From Boswellia sacra (lineage: Eukaryota; Streptophyta; Magnoliopsida; Sapindales; Burseraceae): a stretch of DNA of 64,000 nt. How positions within the stretch are numbered: position 1 is the first letter of the stretch; every line of letters begins with the position of its first letter. The translations under genes and the position numbers were made by a program. The stretch covers positions 1 to 64,000 of the forward strand of contig SNVD02004847.1 of the NCBI GenBank assembly GCA_013180625.2, given 5' to 3'. The notes under the pieces were generated by a model. That model was not told the origin of the DNA and ran no database searches. It was given only the letters and a program-made list of their open reading frames with translations. Shown here in pieces: positions 9,901-25,899 of the stretch.

Positions 9901-12900
9901 ACTTTTCATTTTCCAGTGTGTCATAAATAGGCAAAAGACTAAACTTTGTTGTCTTGTCTAATTTTGATTTGGTAGGAACCTCCAAAGAAGCAGCCAATAG
10001 CTGCAAAAACTCCCTCTGTTGCTGACCCTGCCAAAAAGGGCAAGGCTGCTAGTAGTTCAGATTCCTCAGATGATTCTGATTCTGATTCTGATGAGGTGAG
10101 TGAAAATTATTTTTGGCTAGTTTTAGGAGCAATGTTCTGTATTTCTTGGTTTTTTGGTGCTTGATCTCAAAATTCTGAATGCCATGTTCTAATAATTTCT
10201 CTCTTCCAGAAACCTAAAGCCAAGGTAACAGCAGTATCAGCTGGAGCTAAAAATGGTCCTTCTGCTCCCAAGAAGAAAGATGAAACAAGTGACAGCTCGG
10301 ATGAGGAATCAGATGACAGCTCAGATGAGGATGTGAGTGATGGTTTATTGTTTTTTATTCTTCACCTGTTCATTTGATGAACAAATTTTTGTGTTTTTTG
10401 ACTTTCTATAAAACTAAGTTGGCATATACTGGAAAGAAAAATTCTTGTGATTATTTAGACTCTGATTTTTCCCTAGGTAAGGAAACCCATGGGCCTCACA
10501 TAAGCTTGGGAAGTGTTTCTGCTTATAGTTCCAATTTGTGCCCCAAAAAAAAAAAAAGAAATTGCTGAGATCAGTTAATATGCTGATTCAAAGTTGGAAA
10601 ATGAACTACTCTTGTTACCCTTTTTGTGTTCTTTTTGTATCTATATGTTTCCCATTTTCTAATAGCTATTCATTTCACCTTTTCGCTTAGCACTGAGTTT
10701 CTCCTCTTTCCTATTTACTTGTTCATCTTATGGTAGGCATTATAAAAGACTATTTGGCTAATCTTTTGGGCTTTTGTTTTCCTTACTCTTAGCATCTGAT
10801 GGTTTAATTATTTTTTCCTAGATGTTCACCTTGCAATTATAATTTGGCTTATATTAGGGAAGATGGATTCTACTTGAAAGAAATCAGTTGCTAGTTTCAA
10901 TTTAAAGCATGTCCCTTTAGTGTTATCTTTGTATCAGACTTGATGCTTATCTTTTTTTTTTCCCCTATAATACTATAGAAAAAGATGGACGGTGATAGTA
11001 GTTCTGATGAGGAAAGTGATGATGAACCTCAAAAGAAAAAGGTGAACACTGTTGATAATCTAGTTTCATGCATATTGCTGTATTCTTCTTTCTTTTCTTA
11101 TTTTATATATATATAATTTTTTTTTTAAAGCTTTGTTCAATTTCATGTTCTGCAGGCCAAGGTTCCTGTGAAGGATGGTAAAGCCAATGCTAAAACTGTT
11201 AAAAAGGAAAGCAGCAGTGATGAAGATTCTTCTGATGAGGATGAAAGTGACGAGGACGAAAGTGAGGAGGAAAAAACGACTAAGACTCCAAAGAAAAGTG
11301 CAAAGGTACTTCAGTCAAACTTTATGTTTAGATTATGTTATCTTATTGGTTAAAGAATTGGTAATCAATTGATATTTTGAATGTAGTTGTTTATGTTTGC
11401 CGTGTCAAGGATGCTGTTCAAGGCACCTGCGTAATTTCTGATTACCATGGTCTTGCAATCTTTATCCTATTACAATTCATTCAATAATTTAGTGCCATTA
11501 ATGAAATTATCAACTTCTGCTTGTGGTTCAATTAATAAATCTGTTTATATCTTTGTTAATTGACTAAACTTGAGGGAGATGATTCCCATTTGCGTATTGG
11601 CTTACTTAGCAACTTAGGATGTCAACTTGGTCATATGGGTTTGACTCAGTTTTGCCTTGTGCTAGTGTGAAAATATGTTAATTTTATCAACCAAATTATG
11701 GGAGGGGATGGTTGCACTTTAAATGCTTGTACGTCTTGTATAATTTCATAGCTGATTTAGTTTTAACTGTGTTTGACCTTTGTATCAAAACATATAGTAT
11801 TATTTTCTTGTGCACATAAAAACCTAAGCTATTCTAACAGTAATTTTTATGGAAACAGGACACTGATGTGAAAATGGTGGATGCTACATCACCACAGACA
11901 AATGATTTGAAATCTGGAAAGAAAGCGGTAACTATCAATTCTGCCTTTTTGAAGAAAGTTTTGGGCAATTGGATTTGAGCTAGCTTTATCATGTTAAAAC
12001 TAACAATAACATTTTTTATTACAGCCCCAATCTCCCTTCACTCCTGAAGCTCAGTCAGGTGGATCAAAAACACTGTTTGTTGGCAATCTACCTTTTGATG
12101 TTGAACGCGCTGATTTGTATGTCTTTCTGATTTTCTTTCATTTTAAAGACATCAATTTGATTTTCATCTGATAAGATGAATTTAAGCATTTTAAGTTGAA
12201 CTTCTGTTTGATTCATTTACTCAATGTAAGTTCGAATTCCATGTGATAAGATGAATTAACTCCTGCAGGGAACATTTCTTTAAGGATGCTGGTGAGGTAG
12301 TTGATGTCCGTTTAGCGTCTGATCATGATGGGAGATTTAAGGGATACGGACATGTTGAATTTGACTCAGCAGAAGCTGCACAGAAAGTAAGCTTTAGTTT
12401 AGTTTTATATATGTATCCACTATGAATTTTTCTAAAACCTGCAAACATTTGTTGTGTTTTATATGTCAGAAGCATGCAGTTAAATTACATCTGGATGGCC
12501 TTGGACATAGGATAGTACAAGGATATAGGCTGTTGGTGATAATATGCTGATTTTAGTAATTTATATGAATATTTGAGTCACATGGTGTTAACACTGGTAA
12601 TAACAAGAATTATTAATGTGCATTCACTTGATAATCATGTCAATATATAACTATTATTTCTTTCTTGTCCATTTTTAGTAGTTTGCATGAACATGTTAAT
12701 ATAGATATATTTATTTGAAGGTTTGAAAAAATCGTGTCTTTTATGCTTTCTGCCTGCTTGTATAGGTTTTTATTTTTATTTTTTTTATGCCCACAGTTTA
12801 ATTCTTTAATCATTGCAGTGCCGGTTATCATAATATGAAATGCTGGTGTGTTAAGTTGCTCATCTGGTAATTCATTTTTAATTTGTAATCTTGCTTCTTA

Positions 12901-13931
12901 TTGCAGGCTCTTGAGTTGAATGGTCAAATGTTGGGTAGTCGCCCAGTTAGACTTGATCTTGCTCGTGAAAGGGGTGCATACACACCATATAGCGGGTATT
13001 GCTTCATCCACCTTGGTCTGAAGATATCTCTAGTTCAGCTTGCACAATAAATACATTTAATTTCAATTTAAAAAGAATCCACTTAGTTTTCCATTACCTA
13101 TCTTTTCAGCAAAGAGAGCAACTCATACCAGAAGGGAGGGAAAGGACCAGCTCATACAATATTCGTTAGGGGTTTTGATACCTCAGTTGGAGAAGACCAG
13201 GTAATTCTTGTCCAGTGAAAATTGGTCTTCAGTTATTCTTCCTGTCAAAGTTTACTAATGTTCATAAATGTGCACAATGCACTGATCTATATGTTACAGG
13301 TCAGGTCAGCCTTGGAAGAACATTTTGGTTCTTGTGGAGAGATATCAAGGATATCCATTCCTCAAGACTACAATACCGGTGGTGTTAAGGGGTTTGTACT
13401 TCAACTTGAATCTGGGCTTTGTGTTCTATTGTCTTGGTCTTTTGTCTGAAGACATGAATTATTGCATGGATCACAGGATTGCGTACATGGACTTCAAGGA
13501 TGGTGATGGCTTCAACAAAGCTCTAGAACTCAATGGATCTGATATTAATGAGTATCCTTTGGTGGTGGAAGAAGCAAAACCAAGGGGTGATTTCCGTGAT
13601 GCCTCAGGTGGTGGCCGAGGTGGAAGAGGTGGTGGAAGAAGTGGTGGCAGAGATGGTGGAAGAAGTGGTGGTAGAGATGGTGGTAGTCGCTTTGGTGGTA
13701 GAGATGGTGGTGGTCGCTTTGGTGGTAGAGGACGTGGAGGTGGCCGAGGTGGTGGTAGAGGACGTGGAACACCTAGTAGACCAAACTTGGCCGCTGCTGG
13801 CACAGGCATGTATCAGTGATTCTCATTTGTTTGCAAACTTATCTGTTTATTCAATTTTTGCATTTTCTGAAGAACACCTTATGCTTTGAATTAATACAGG
13901 GAAGAAGACAACTTTTAACAACGAAGATTGA
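7000..13931 (+). CDS. NUC1: nucleolin (21 inferred exons, about 765 aa)
   Basis: Nucleolin is a nucleolar RNA- and chromatin-binding protein acting in rDNA transcription and pre-rRNA processing. Exons (phase-consistent): 7000-7032, 7154-7202, 7584-7771, 7933-8025, 8124-8243, 8505-8624, 8746-8868, 9211-9300, 9632-9745, 9976-10095, 10210-10332, 10979-11041, 11156-11305, 11859-11927, 12025-12116, 12269-12386, 12907-12995, 13110-13200, 13300-13391, 13477-13805, 13900-13931. The protein starts MGKSSKK. Basic A/P/K stretches alternate with acidic Ser/Asp/Glu blocks, most ending an exon. RRM1 has LFVGNL and KGYGHVEF; RRM2 has IFVRGF and KGIAYMDF. A Gly/Arg-rich RGG tail follows, then GKKTTFNNED. The last intron would use a GC donor at 13806; without splicing the protein ends GTGMYQ at 13819. 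The N-terminal region is longer than I expect for plant nucleolins because exons are duplicated. Confidence 0.92.
7860..10332 (+). repeat. intragenic tandem duplication of a four-exon nucleolin block
   Basis: Exons 4-7 (7933-8868) and 8-11 (9211-10332) correspond one to one. The pairs begin AKVVAKKGG/VEAAAKKGG, EPPKKKPVAAKN/ELAKKLAAKN, EPPKKQPVAAKT/EPPKKQPIAAKT and EPKAKVTAVSAG/KPKAKVTAVSAG. The introns match too: the GTGAGC donor regions after exons 4 and 8 and the GATTTGGTAG acceptors before exons 6 and 10 are alike. Because introns are included, this is a genomic tandem duplication of about 1.2 kb rather than convergent low complexity. Exons 5 and 6 also resemble each other, pointing to an older round. 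Confidence 0.85.
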
Positions 13932-14439
13932 GTGAAGCAAGCGTCTTGCTCGACAGTTTTGGCTTGCGTTTTCCTCTGTATGAAGCATTATTTATTATTG
14001 TTCTTTAGTAGTCTAGTACAAGATTTTCGCTGTATGGTTTTTACAATTTCCAGTTAATGTTTAAGTTTTCTACCCTGTAGGGATATGTAGAAGTGGGATT
14101 AAATTTTTTTCTTGTTAGATATACAAGAAGAATTTGAGTGACGTGTTTCTTAATGAAGCAAATCATAATCTATTATTAATTTATCGAAACTGGCTGTTAA
14201 AGACTGCTGAAAAATGGAATCATCACGTGAAATACAGGATCTGCAACTCTTCTTGAATTGGCATTGTAGAATAATTATAAATAAGGCTTCTGATATTTAG
14301 TTTAAAATTAATGACAATGAAATTATTAAAGTGAATATTGAGTAAAGGGTGTCCAACTTGTTAGTTGTTACAAACCATGTGAGGTTACTCCCGTGGAGAA
14401 CTTGAATTAACATACTCTGTTAAATGGGCTTATTGTCAG

Positions 14440-15116
14440 TAGAGGTGGAATCGGGCCGGGTTGGGGGTGAGGATGTCATTCTCATCTCTGTCCTCAATTA
14501 AAATATTAATCCCCATTCTCTGTTAATCCTTAATTTTTTAAAGCGGGGATGGGGTTGGGGAATATCCAAAGTCAAAACGTATCCTCATTTTCATCCTCAA
14601 TCCCATTTATTTGTTAAAAATTTATACTTTGAAATAAAACATATTTTAAATTACAACTATAAACCTTAAGCAACATACCTACAAATAAATATTAATAAAT
14701 CTTTAGACAATCAACATCCTTAAAATAAATCTTTAGACAAATAAAGGTGGGTTAGGTTGGGTTTGAGTTTTATTAAAGTAGGTGGGACATTAAGTATCCT
14801 TAAAATAAATCTTTAGACAAACAAAGGTGGGCTAGGTTGGGCTTGAGTTTTATTAAAGTAGGCGGGACATTAAGTTTTATAAGAGGGAAGATAACAATGG
14901 TTTAAATATTAGATTACTAAAAATATATATATATTATTTTATTTTAATTTCGGGGAGCGGGCCGGGCTGGGCTTGGAGTATAATCCCTATCCCCATCCCC
15001 ATCTAATTTTGGGTAAAATTTTTATCCTCATTCCCCATTTTTAGGTCTCCATCTCTGGCCCAAACGGGTTGAGAAATTGCGGGGCTCCATTCCCATGGGG
15101 ATTGGTTCCACCTCTA
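14440..15116. mobile_element. hAT-type non-autonomous element (677 bp)
   Basis: The terminal inverted repeats are TAGAGGTGGAA on the left and TTCCACCTCTA on the right. They are flanked by an 8-bp target duplication, ATTGTCAG at 14432-14439 and ATTGTCAC at 15117-15124 (one mismatch). The TAGRGGTG-like end and 8-bp duplication are hAT hallmarks. No transposase ORF is present. Both ends carry GC-rich GGGCCGGGTTGGGG-like subterminal sequence. Confidence 0.85.
14716..14875 (+). repeat. 80-bp tandem duplication inside the hAT element
   Basis: The sequence starting ATCCTTAAAATAAATC repeats with period 80 (14716 and 14796). The copies differ at a few transitions, e.g. GGTGGGTTAGG versus GGTGGGCTAGG. 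Confidence 0.8.
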
Positions 15117-15124
15117 ATTGTCAC

Positions 15125-16200
15125 TATTAAAGAATTGAAGGTGGTACTCGTAACACTGTTTGCAAAAAGGAAATGGATATGGCAACGGTGGACCTACATG
15201 GCCTTGGGCCCCTTCTGAAAATATGAAACCAATTCATAGTCTTCTTATTTTATATAATCATTTTTATACCCTTTTTTAAAAAGATTAATTTAATTTAAAA
15301 TTTTACATTATTTTTTTTAAATTTCTCAACTGTTTCATATATAAGAACCTTTCCTTCACATGACAATATAAGTTTATATAATAGTTTAATTAATTTTTAC
15401 TATTTTATTCAATTATAGAATTCTAGATTTTTTAATTCTTATTTATTTAGTTTGATATAAATTATGTGTTTTTTTATGTTCTCTTTTATAGTTTTAGAAA
15501 ATGAATTAATTTTTACTTGAAAAGTATAAATTTGAAAATCTTGATGAACAATAACGATTAAATCTTTTTATAATTTTTAATAAAGTTAAACATCATTGAA
15601 AAATTATGTGTGGGGGACTTTTATTTTATTTCATTTATTTGTAACTTTTTTGAACAAAAAAGTAATATATTATTAAATAGTCTTCTTTGAACAATTACAA
15701 AGAAAAATTTCGAAATAAAATCTAGTTTTTTTTTTTGGCATCAAGTTTAAAAAAAATTAACATTTTTTATAAACTATAATTTTGAATAGTTATAATTCGA
15801 ACATCCTATCTAGAAATACTTTTGTTATTTTTTTAATAAATTTTTTTGATTTTATCAAGTAAATTATAAATGTGAAAATATTTAAAGTGTCCTCTCTTTA
15901 AAAAAATCCTAGGTTAGCTACTAGAAATAAGGAGAAAGAATTGAGAAAAAGCAGAAATTGGATCGTAGAAAATTCAATCTTCTATCCAATTTCTTATAAT
16001 CTTTTTGAACTACTTTCAACGCTTGCGTTCGCAAAAGCAAAAGCCAATTCATTCAGATTTTGGCATTTGTTTAACTTTCATTTTCTTACAAAATGTATGT
16101 TTCAAAATACAGAAACTTGAAACATCTCAAAATCTGCTTCAACTTTGTAGTGCTTGATGGCATATTACAGCAATCAAAAAGGAAATTTACAGAGAAAATT
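15125..16200. other. AT-rich intergenic region, no gene seen
   Basis: No motif-bearing ORF is visible between the hAT element and the end of the endoglucanase gene. The last part probably includes the 3' UTR of the minus-strand gene. Confidence 0.5.
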
Positions 16201-16234
16201 GAAGGTGTATTGAACTCTTCAATTGAAATGTTCA

Positions 16235-20815
<4,581 letters not shown>

Positions 20816-20818
20816 TTA

Positions 20819-21791
20819 GGGCCCGTTTGGCAGCCAGGACATAAGGGGGACTGGACTAGATTTTGGGACTAATTTATTAGTCCTTTGTTTGGAGCATTTT
20901 CAGGGATTGGGATTGGGACTAATCTTAGTCCTAATAGTGGTAAATCATTGGGACTAGCAGTCCCATGGTGAACCATGGGATTACTTGTCCCAAGCTTGGA
21001 CAAATGGTTTTTTTATTTTATTTAATTAATAATAATATAAAAATGATATAATACTAAATAAATTATAATTTAAGATAAATTATAAATAAGAATAAATAAT
21101 TGTATATATTATTATTAATTATATTTTATAAGTTATAATATTAGTGAAATTAATATAATAAAATATTATATTATTAGACAAATATTAATAATAATATATA
21201 AATAATTTAGAAATATTATAAACAATAATACTATTAAATCTAATAAAATAAATAAATAAAATAAATAATTCTTGATATAATAAAAAATAATAATAAATTT
21301 TACTATAATAAAATAAAGGATTATTAAAAAAATATAAATGTAAGAGTATAAAATATTGAAAAAATACATATAAAATACATTATAATATAGTTATAATTTT
21401 TAATTTTTAATTTTTAATAATATAATGTTTAATTATATTTTAATCTAGAATTCATATTGAATGTTTAATTATAAAAATAATGCATTAATAATATTAAATA
21501 ACCAATAATATTATAATATTTGAATTATTACTTTTAAAAAATAAAAGGTATTTAAATATTTTTAATCTGAATATTAAATTAATATTTATTCAAATTAAAC
21601 TTTAATAAAAATAATTATTTTATATTTAAAAATTGATTTCTTAAAAATTTATTATATGTTAATATAGTCCAGTCCCACAATGCACCAAACATAAAACAGT
21701 ACTATCTATAGTCCAGTCCAATCCAATCCAATCCCAATCCTAATCCCAATCTCAGTCCAGTCCAATCCAGTCCTGACTACCAAACGGGCCC
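20819..21791. mobile_element. PIF/Harbinger (Tourist-like) MITE, 973 bp
   Basis: The ends are perfect inverted repeats, GGGCCCGTTTGG and CCAAACGGGCCC. They are flanked by the 3-bp duplication TTA (20816-20818 and 21792-21794), the classic Harbinger target. Subterminal zones also mirror each other (GGACTGGACTAG on the left, AGTCCAGTCCAATCC repeats on the right). The core is very AT-rich and has no transposase. Confidence 0.88.
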
Positions 21792-21794
21792 TTA

Positions 21795-23380
21795 TAGGGC
21801 TGTAAGTTAGACTTAAAATTCAGAAGCCATAAATAATTTCTCTCGTGTGTAACTTCAAATATCATTTTAAGTCACCTGAATTATTAGGAGATTTTTTTTT
21901 AATATGTGTTCTTAATTAAAGAACAATAAAGATTTATTCATTTCTTTAGTAAAATATTTCTTTTATTTACTTAAATCAAAAGTCTTGTGTTTGTTCAGGT
22001 AAACGTACAAATCCAAGTCACTAAATGGGTAATATTAAATCAAATTTTCTTTTAACTAATTTTAAAAATGGTATTTTTTCAGATTTAACAGGTTCATGAT
22101 TGTTGAAAATTATCCATACTCACAACGGAGTAAAAAGGAACTCTGCAACTGCAAGCCATTTTCTTCTACAGCTTCTTTACGTTATTGAAGTTACATAATT
22201 AAATTAATTGTAGTAATAAAGGCCTAACAATTGGATAAATTAAACGCATATTGTCCCAATATAGGTTTTTTTTTGGGGATTGCATGCAAATAACTTTTAT
22301 AATTCAATATTTAAAAGTAAATAAGAAAAAAATTGCAAGAGTAGTGATTTAACTAAATAAAAGGAAATAATATACTCTCAGCTCATTTTGATAAGCGATA
22401 TCCAAAGAGAAAGTGTAAGAATCTTCGGTGGCTGCTTCAATTACGACACGGAGAAACCTGGAAGAAGTGGAGCTGCACAAAATGTAAACTATACTGTTGT
22501 CAATCACTTTATGATGGAAGAACTTTACCACCTTGAGCACTTTGAGATCAGCATAGCTGCAAAGATGGGGCTACATCGCGGGAAAATCCACATTGAGGAA
22601 AGTGGAGGCAAGAGTAAACTTCAGACTTTTTGATGTAAATGATAGTTAAGCATGGGCGTTCTGGCACAAGTTGAAACTTGAAAGCATACTTTTGCTTTGC
22701 TTGTGTTTCAGTTATCTGCAAGCCACAATAATATGAGATTAATTCACATTCTTGTAATGTGCCCGGATTTTAGATCCATTCCTAAACAGGGCTATTTGTA
22801 CCCTTAGATAATTTGGAAAAGGGTACCCCTTTCATGACAAGAAATCCGTTTTGAGTGTTGTTTCATATATTCTTGGTAAAACAAATTAGTAGACAGGTTT
22901 CGGGTGAAAGAAATTTACTTGAAGGCCAAAGAATGGATTTGTGAGGACGAAAAATGTTTCATTTGAAACTCAAAAGATGAAAAATATTGGTCGGAATATC
23001 CTCAACGCCTGGAAACACAGAAATGTAATTGTTTCAGGATACATTATATTTAACAAATAAGGGATTGGTCATTGCCTTATCTTGTGTTCGTGAGATTGAG
23101 AGAACGTTTGGACTAGCATAGACTTGGATATTATAGAATTCTCAAGTTCAGTCATAATTACTCCATCTTATTACATTTTTCGCATTCTATTACCACCCTA
23201 TAATGTCAGCCACAACAACTTTATTATTCTAATTTATAACTTTTATTAGACCAAGAGTCAGAAAGAAGAATAAGAAGGAGCAGTAAAGAAACCAAAAGTA
23301 CAAACGAATACAAAACAACAACAATTAACATTGCATTGCATAATTTTGAGAATTGTGAATTTTTACAGGAGTTCCTTATA
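21795..23380. other. intergenic region with one unassigned short ORF
   Basis: No clear gene is visible. An 81-codon frame at 22388-22633 (+) and an overlapping 63-codon frame on the minus strand are less AT-rich than their surroundings, which suggests a former exon fragment. I do not recognise either translation. Confidence 0.35.
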
Positions 23381-23383
23381 TTC

Positions 23384-25879
23384 TCACCTTGGCCCTGATA
23401 GTGTTGATGGCAATACCGGAGTTGGAACATCAAAACCACCGTTGGGCTCTGAAGTCCCTCTAGACACAGGTGGAAAGGAAAAGTCAAATTTTAAATTAAT
23501 TTCTTCAACGTCGGGTAAGCCCTCCAAGAGCTTTACAACAGCAGACATGGAAGGTCTCTTTGCAGAATCACTTTGCAAACACCATGCAGCAACCTTCATC
23601 ATCTTCATCACTTCGATCCCATTTGAAACCATATCCTCACTCTTTTTATCAATCATATCAAGAAGTTCATCCTCCTCTGCTTTTCTCTTGAAAAGATTTA
23701 GTAAATGCATCTCCTCCTCAGGTTGTGATCTATCCAAGTTCCTCCTTCCACACAGAATTTCCAAAACCACAACACCGAAACTATAGACATCTACTTTCTC
23801 TGTGATACCAAAACTAAGCCATTCAGGAGCCATGTAACCTGGTGTTCCTTTCATTATTGTTACAACTTGACTTTGATCTCTATCAATAAGTTTTGACAAA
23901 CCAAAATCGGAGACTTTTGCTCTAAAATTTTTATCCAGAAGGATGTTTTGAGGTTTGATATCCAAGTGAAGTATCTTTTGACTACATCCATCGTGGAGAT
24001 AAGCCAGTCCCTTGGCTATGTCAAGGATGATCATTCTTCTGGTCCTCCAGTCAAGAGCACAGTCTTGACTCCCACAGAAGATCCATTTGTCCAATGACCC
24101 ATTACTCATATATTCATAAACCAAAAGCCTATGAGACTTTTTGTTGCAGTATCCGATCAATCTTACCAAGTTGACATGGTGAATGCTACCAATTGTTTTA
24201 ACTTCAGATAGAAATGACTCTTTCATTTGGTCGAACCCATCTAGACATTTCACTGCAACCATGGTGCCGTTGCTAAGAGTCCCTTCAAATACAGATCCAA
24301 ACCCTCCTTGACCAAGTTTCTTACTGAAATTATCTGTTGTTGCTTTCAAGTCTTCATAAGAGTATCTATTGGGCATTCCTGGCAACTGATCTAGATAGTC
24401 TTCCTGTGAACCGTTAACATATTCTTTCTTCCTCGAAAGAAAAATGATGATTCCAATGACAAGAAGAAGACCTGAGAATGCCCCAAGACTCTCCCCCCAT
24501 ATAATTAAATTCTGGTTTGTTTTCCTTCTAACAGTTGATGTTGCAATCGGTGAATTTGTGTCTTTCTGAACCTTTAAAAAGAAATTGAAATTTACATCGT
24601 TTTTTCCATGGGACTCTGTATTTATCAATGAAAAGATCTGAGGCACCAAGTAACAAACCTTATGCAAAGGTATAAACATCGCAGCTTTGCAAGAACAATT
24701 TTTTAGACAAGATAGTTTGCAACTCTGTAGATCTGTATTATTAATATCTGGGCCCCTACCTTTCAAGTGGGTGACTTCCGCTATCTCTATAAGTTTATGA
24801 GATTCAGAGTGCTTGCAAGACAGCGGATTAATTTCGTAACACCCAAGATTCGGGTATCTTTGACTAACTTGCTTAAAACAACTTAAATTTGCATTGTGCG
24901 CTGATTGAGGACAACTGCAGATTGGACTACCATCCTGACTCCTAGAGCAAATTCCATATTTTCCGCAAACCATGGGATAACCACAGTCACCAATATCTTC
25001 TGTAAGAATATCAGCAACTACTACCCAACTGGATTTCAGATCATAAACTCTCAAATGCCCGTCAAAATCTAACCTTAAATGTTGCCATGGACTTCCTGGA
25101 GGAAAAGATGACACGTACGAAGGGTCCATGTTTACGTTTGAATTTGTGGAGAACAAACCAAAACCTTCTTTCGAAAGCATAGCATATGATGCCTCCGAAG
25201 TATAATAATCATCCTGGCTAAAGTAGACTAGCGAAGGATCTGATTCAGTGAAAGCAGACAAAGTTCCATTATTAAAAGAAAGAGAGTACAGACCTCGAGA
25301 ACTATTTGTTGAGGAAGTATTGGCTGTTAGCTTCTGCCCATAATAAAACTTCTGACCCAGAAGTAAAGTGTCAGTTGGATGATCGAAAGATTGCCAAACA
25401 ACTGAGTTGTTTGTGTCGAAGATGACAAGATTTCCTGACTCGGTTAGGTTTAAACCCGCAACAGATTTACCCTTCGTGTTGGATGACGAAACCAAAGTGC
25501 CATCGAAATCTTTTAAGATCAAATCTCCGTTTCCAGTGAGTAGCAAGGTTGCATTCATTCTAACCGGCTTGTCTCGGTTGGAAGACCAAAGTGACCTTGG
25601 AAGCCCGCTGGAAGATTCATCCAGAGCATAAACGCCGAAGAGATAAGCACTACAGTTAGGGTAGAACGAGCAGTGGAAGCCGCAAGAAATTGAACCAAAG
25701 CCAGGGACGTGTCTTCTTAATATCGGATAGTTAGTAAGATTTCCAATTTCTCCGAGTCTCGACAGTAGAGTGGTAGAACTGTTCTTAACAATTTGAGATG
25801 GTTGGCCTTGGGTGGAATGAAGCAAACAAAATTGGAAAAGAGTAGCTGAGACCCATAATATGCTCCAAAACACACCCAT
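23384..25879 (-). CDS. G-type lectin S-receptor-like Ser/Thr kinase, SD2-5 type (831 aa)
   Basis: This is an intronless plasma-membrane receptor kinase. The signal peptide spans residues 1-25 (MGVFWSILWVSATLF). A B-lectin/SLG-like ectodomain (~90-290) has many N-glycosylation sequons. EGF-like cysteines lie at ~299-324, and a PAN/apple region at ~345-435 contains CLKNCSCKAA. The transmembrane helix is ~463-481. The kinase (~515-790) has glycine loop GQGGFGSV (523-530), K544 in VAVK, catalytic loop HLDIKPQN (D640), DFG at 658-660 and GTPGYMAPEW. The residue before the catalytic Asp is Leu, making it a non-RD kinase, a class often linked to immune signalling. Start M is chosen because a signal peptide follows directly. 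Degenerate relatives lie at 35.7-38.7 kb, 47.4 kb, 50.3 kb and 63.4 kb, all on the same strand. Confidence 0.95.
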   Translation of the reverse strand: MGVFWSILWVSATLFQFCLLHSTQGQPSQIVKNSSTTLLSRLGEIGNLTNYPILRRHVPGFGSISCGFHCSFYPNCSAYLFGVYALDESSSGLPRSLWSSNRDKPVRMNATLLLTGNGDLILKDFDGTLVSSSNTKGKSVAGLNLTESGNLVIFDTNNSVVWQSFDHPTDTLLLGQKFYYGQKLTANTSSTNSSRGLYSLSFNNGTLSAFTESDPSLVYFSQDDYYTSEASYAMLSKEGFGLFSTNSNVNMDPSYVSSFPPGSPWQHLRLDFDGHLRVYDLKSSWVVVADILTEDIGDCGYPMVCGKYGICSRSQDGSPICSCPQSAHNANLSCFKQVSQRYPNLGCYEINPLSCKHSESHKLIEIAEVTHLKGRGPDINNTDLQSCKLSCLKNCSCKAAMFIPLHKVCYLVPQIFSLINTESHGKNDVNFNFFLKVQKDTNSPIATSTVRRKTNQNLIIWGESLGAFSGLLLVIGIIIFLSRKKEYVNGSQEDYLDQLPGMPNRYSYEDLKATTDNFSKKLGQGGFGSVFEGTLSNGTMVAVKCLDGFDQMKESFLSEVKTIGSIHHVNLVRLIGYCNKKSHRLLVYEYMSNGSLDKWIFCGSQDCALDWRTRRMIILDIAKGLAYLHDGCSQKILHLDIKPQNILLDKNFRAKVSDFGLSKLIDRDQSQVVTIMKGTPGYMAPEWLSFGITEKVDVYSFGVVVLEILCGRRNLDRSQPEEEMHLLNLFKRKAEEDELLDMIDKKSEDMVSNGIEVMKMMKVAAWCLQSDSAKRPSMSAVVKLLEGLPDVEEINLKFDFSFPPVSRGTSEPNGGFDVPTPVLPSTLSGPR

Positions 25880-25899
25880 TTGCTAATGCTGCTGCCAAT

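Noticed and set aside
13471..13809. Minus-strand proline-rich ORF and other ORFs opposite the nucleolin tail
   Set aside because: They are shadows of the GGT/GGA-rich RGG coding region on the plus strand.
13325..13819. Plus-strand 164-codon ORF read as a separate glycine-rich protein
   Set aside because: It spans an intron (13392-13476) of nucleolin; the RRM2 motif only forms when exons 19 and 20 are joined.
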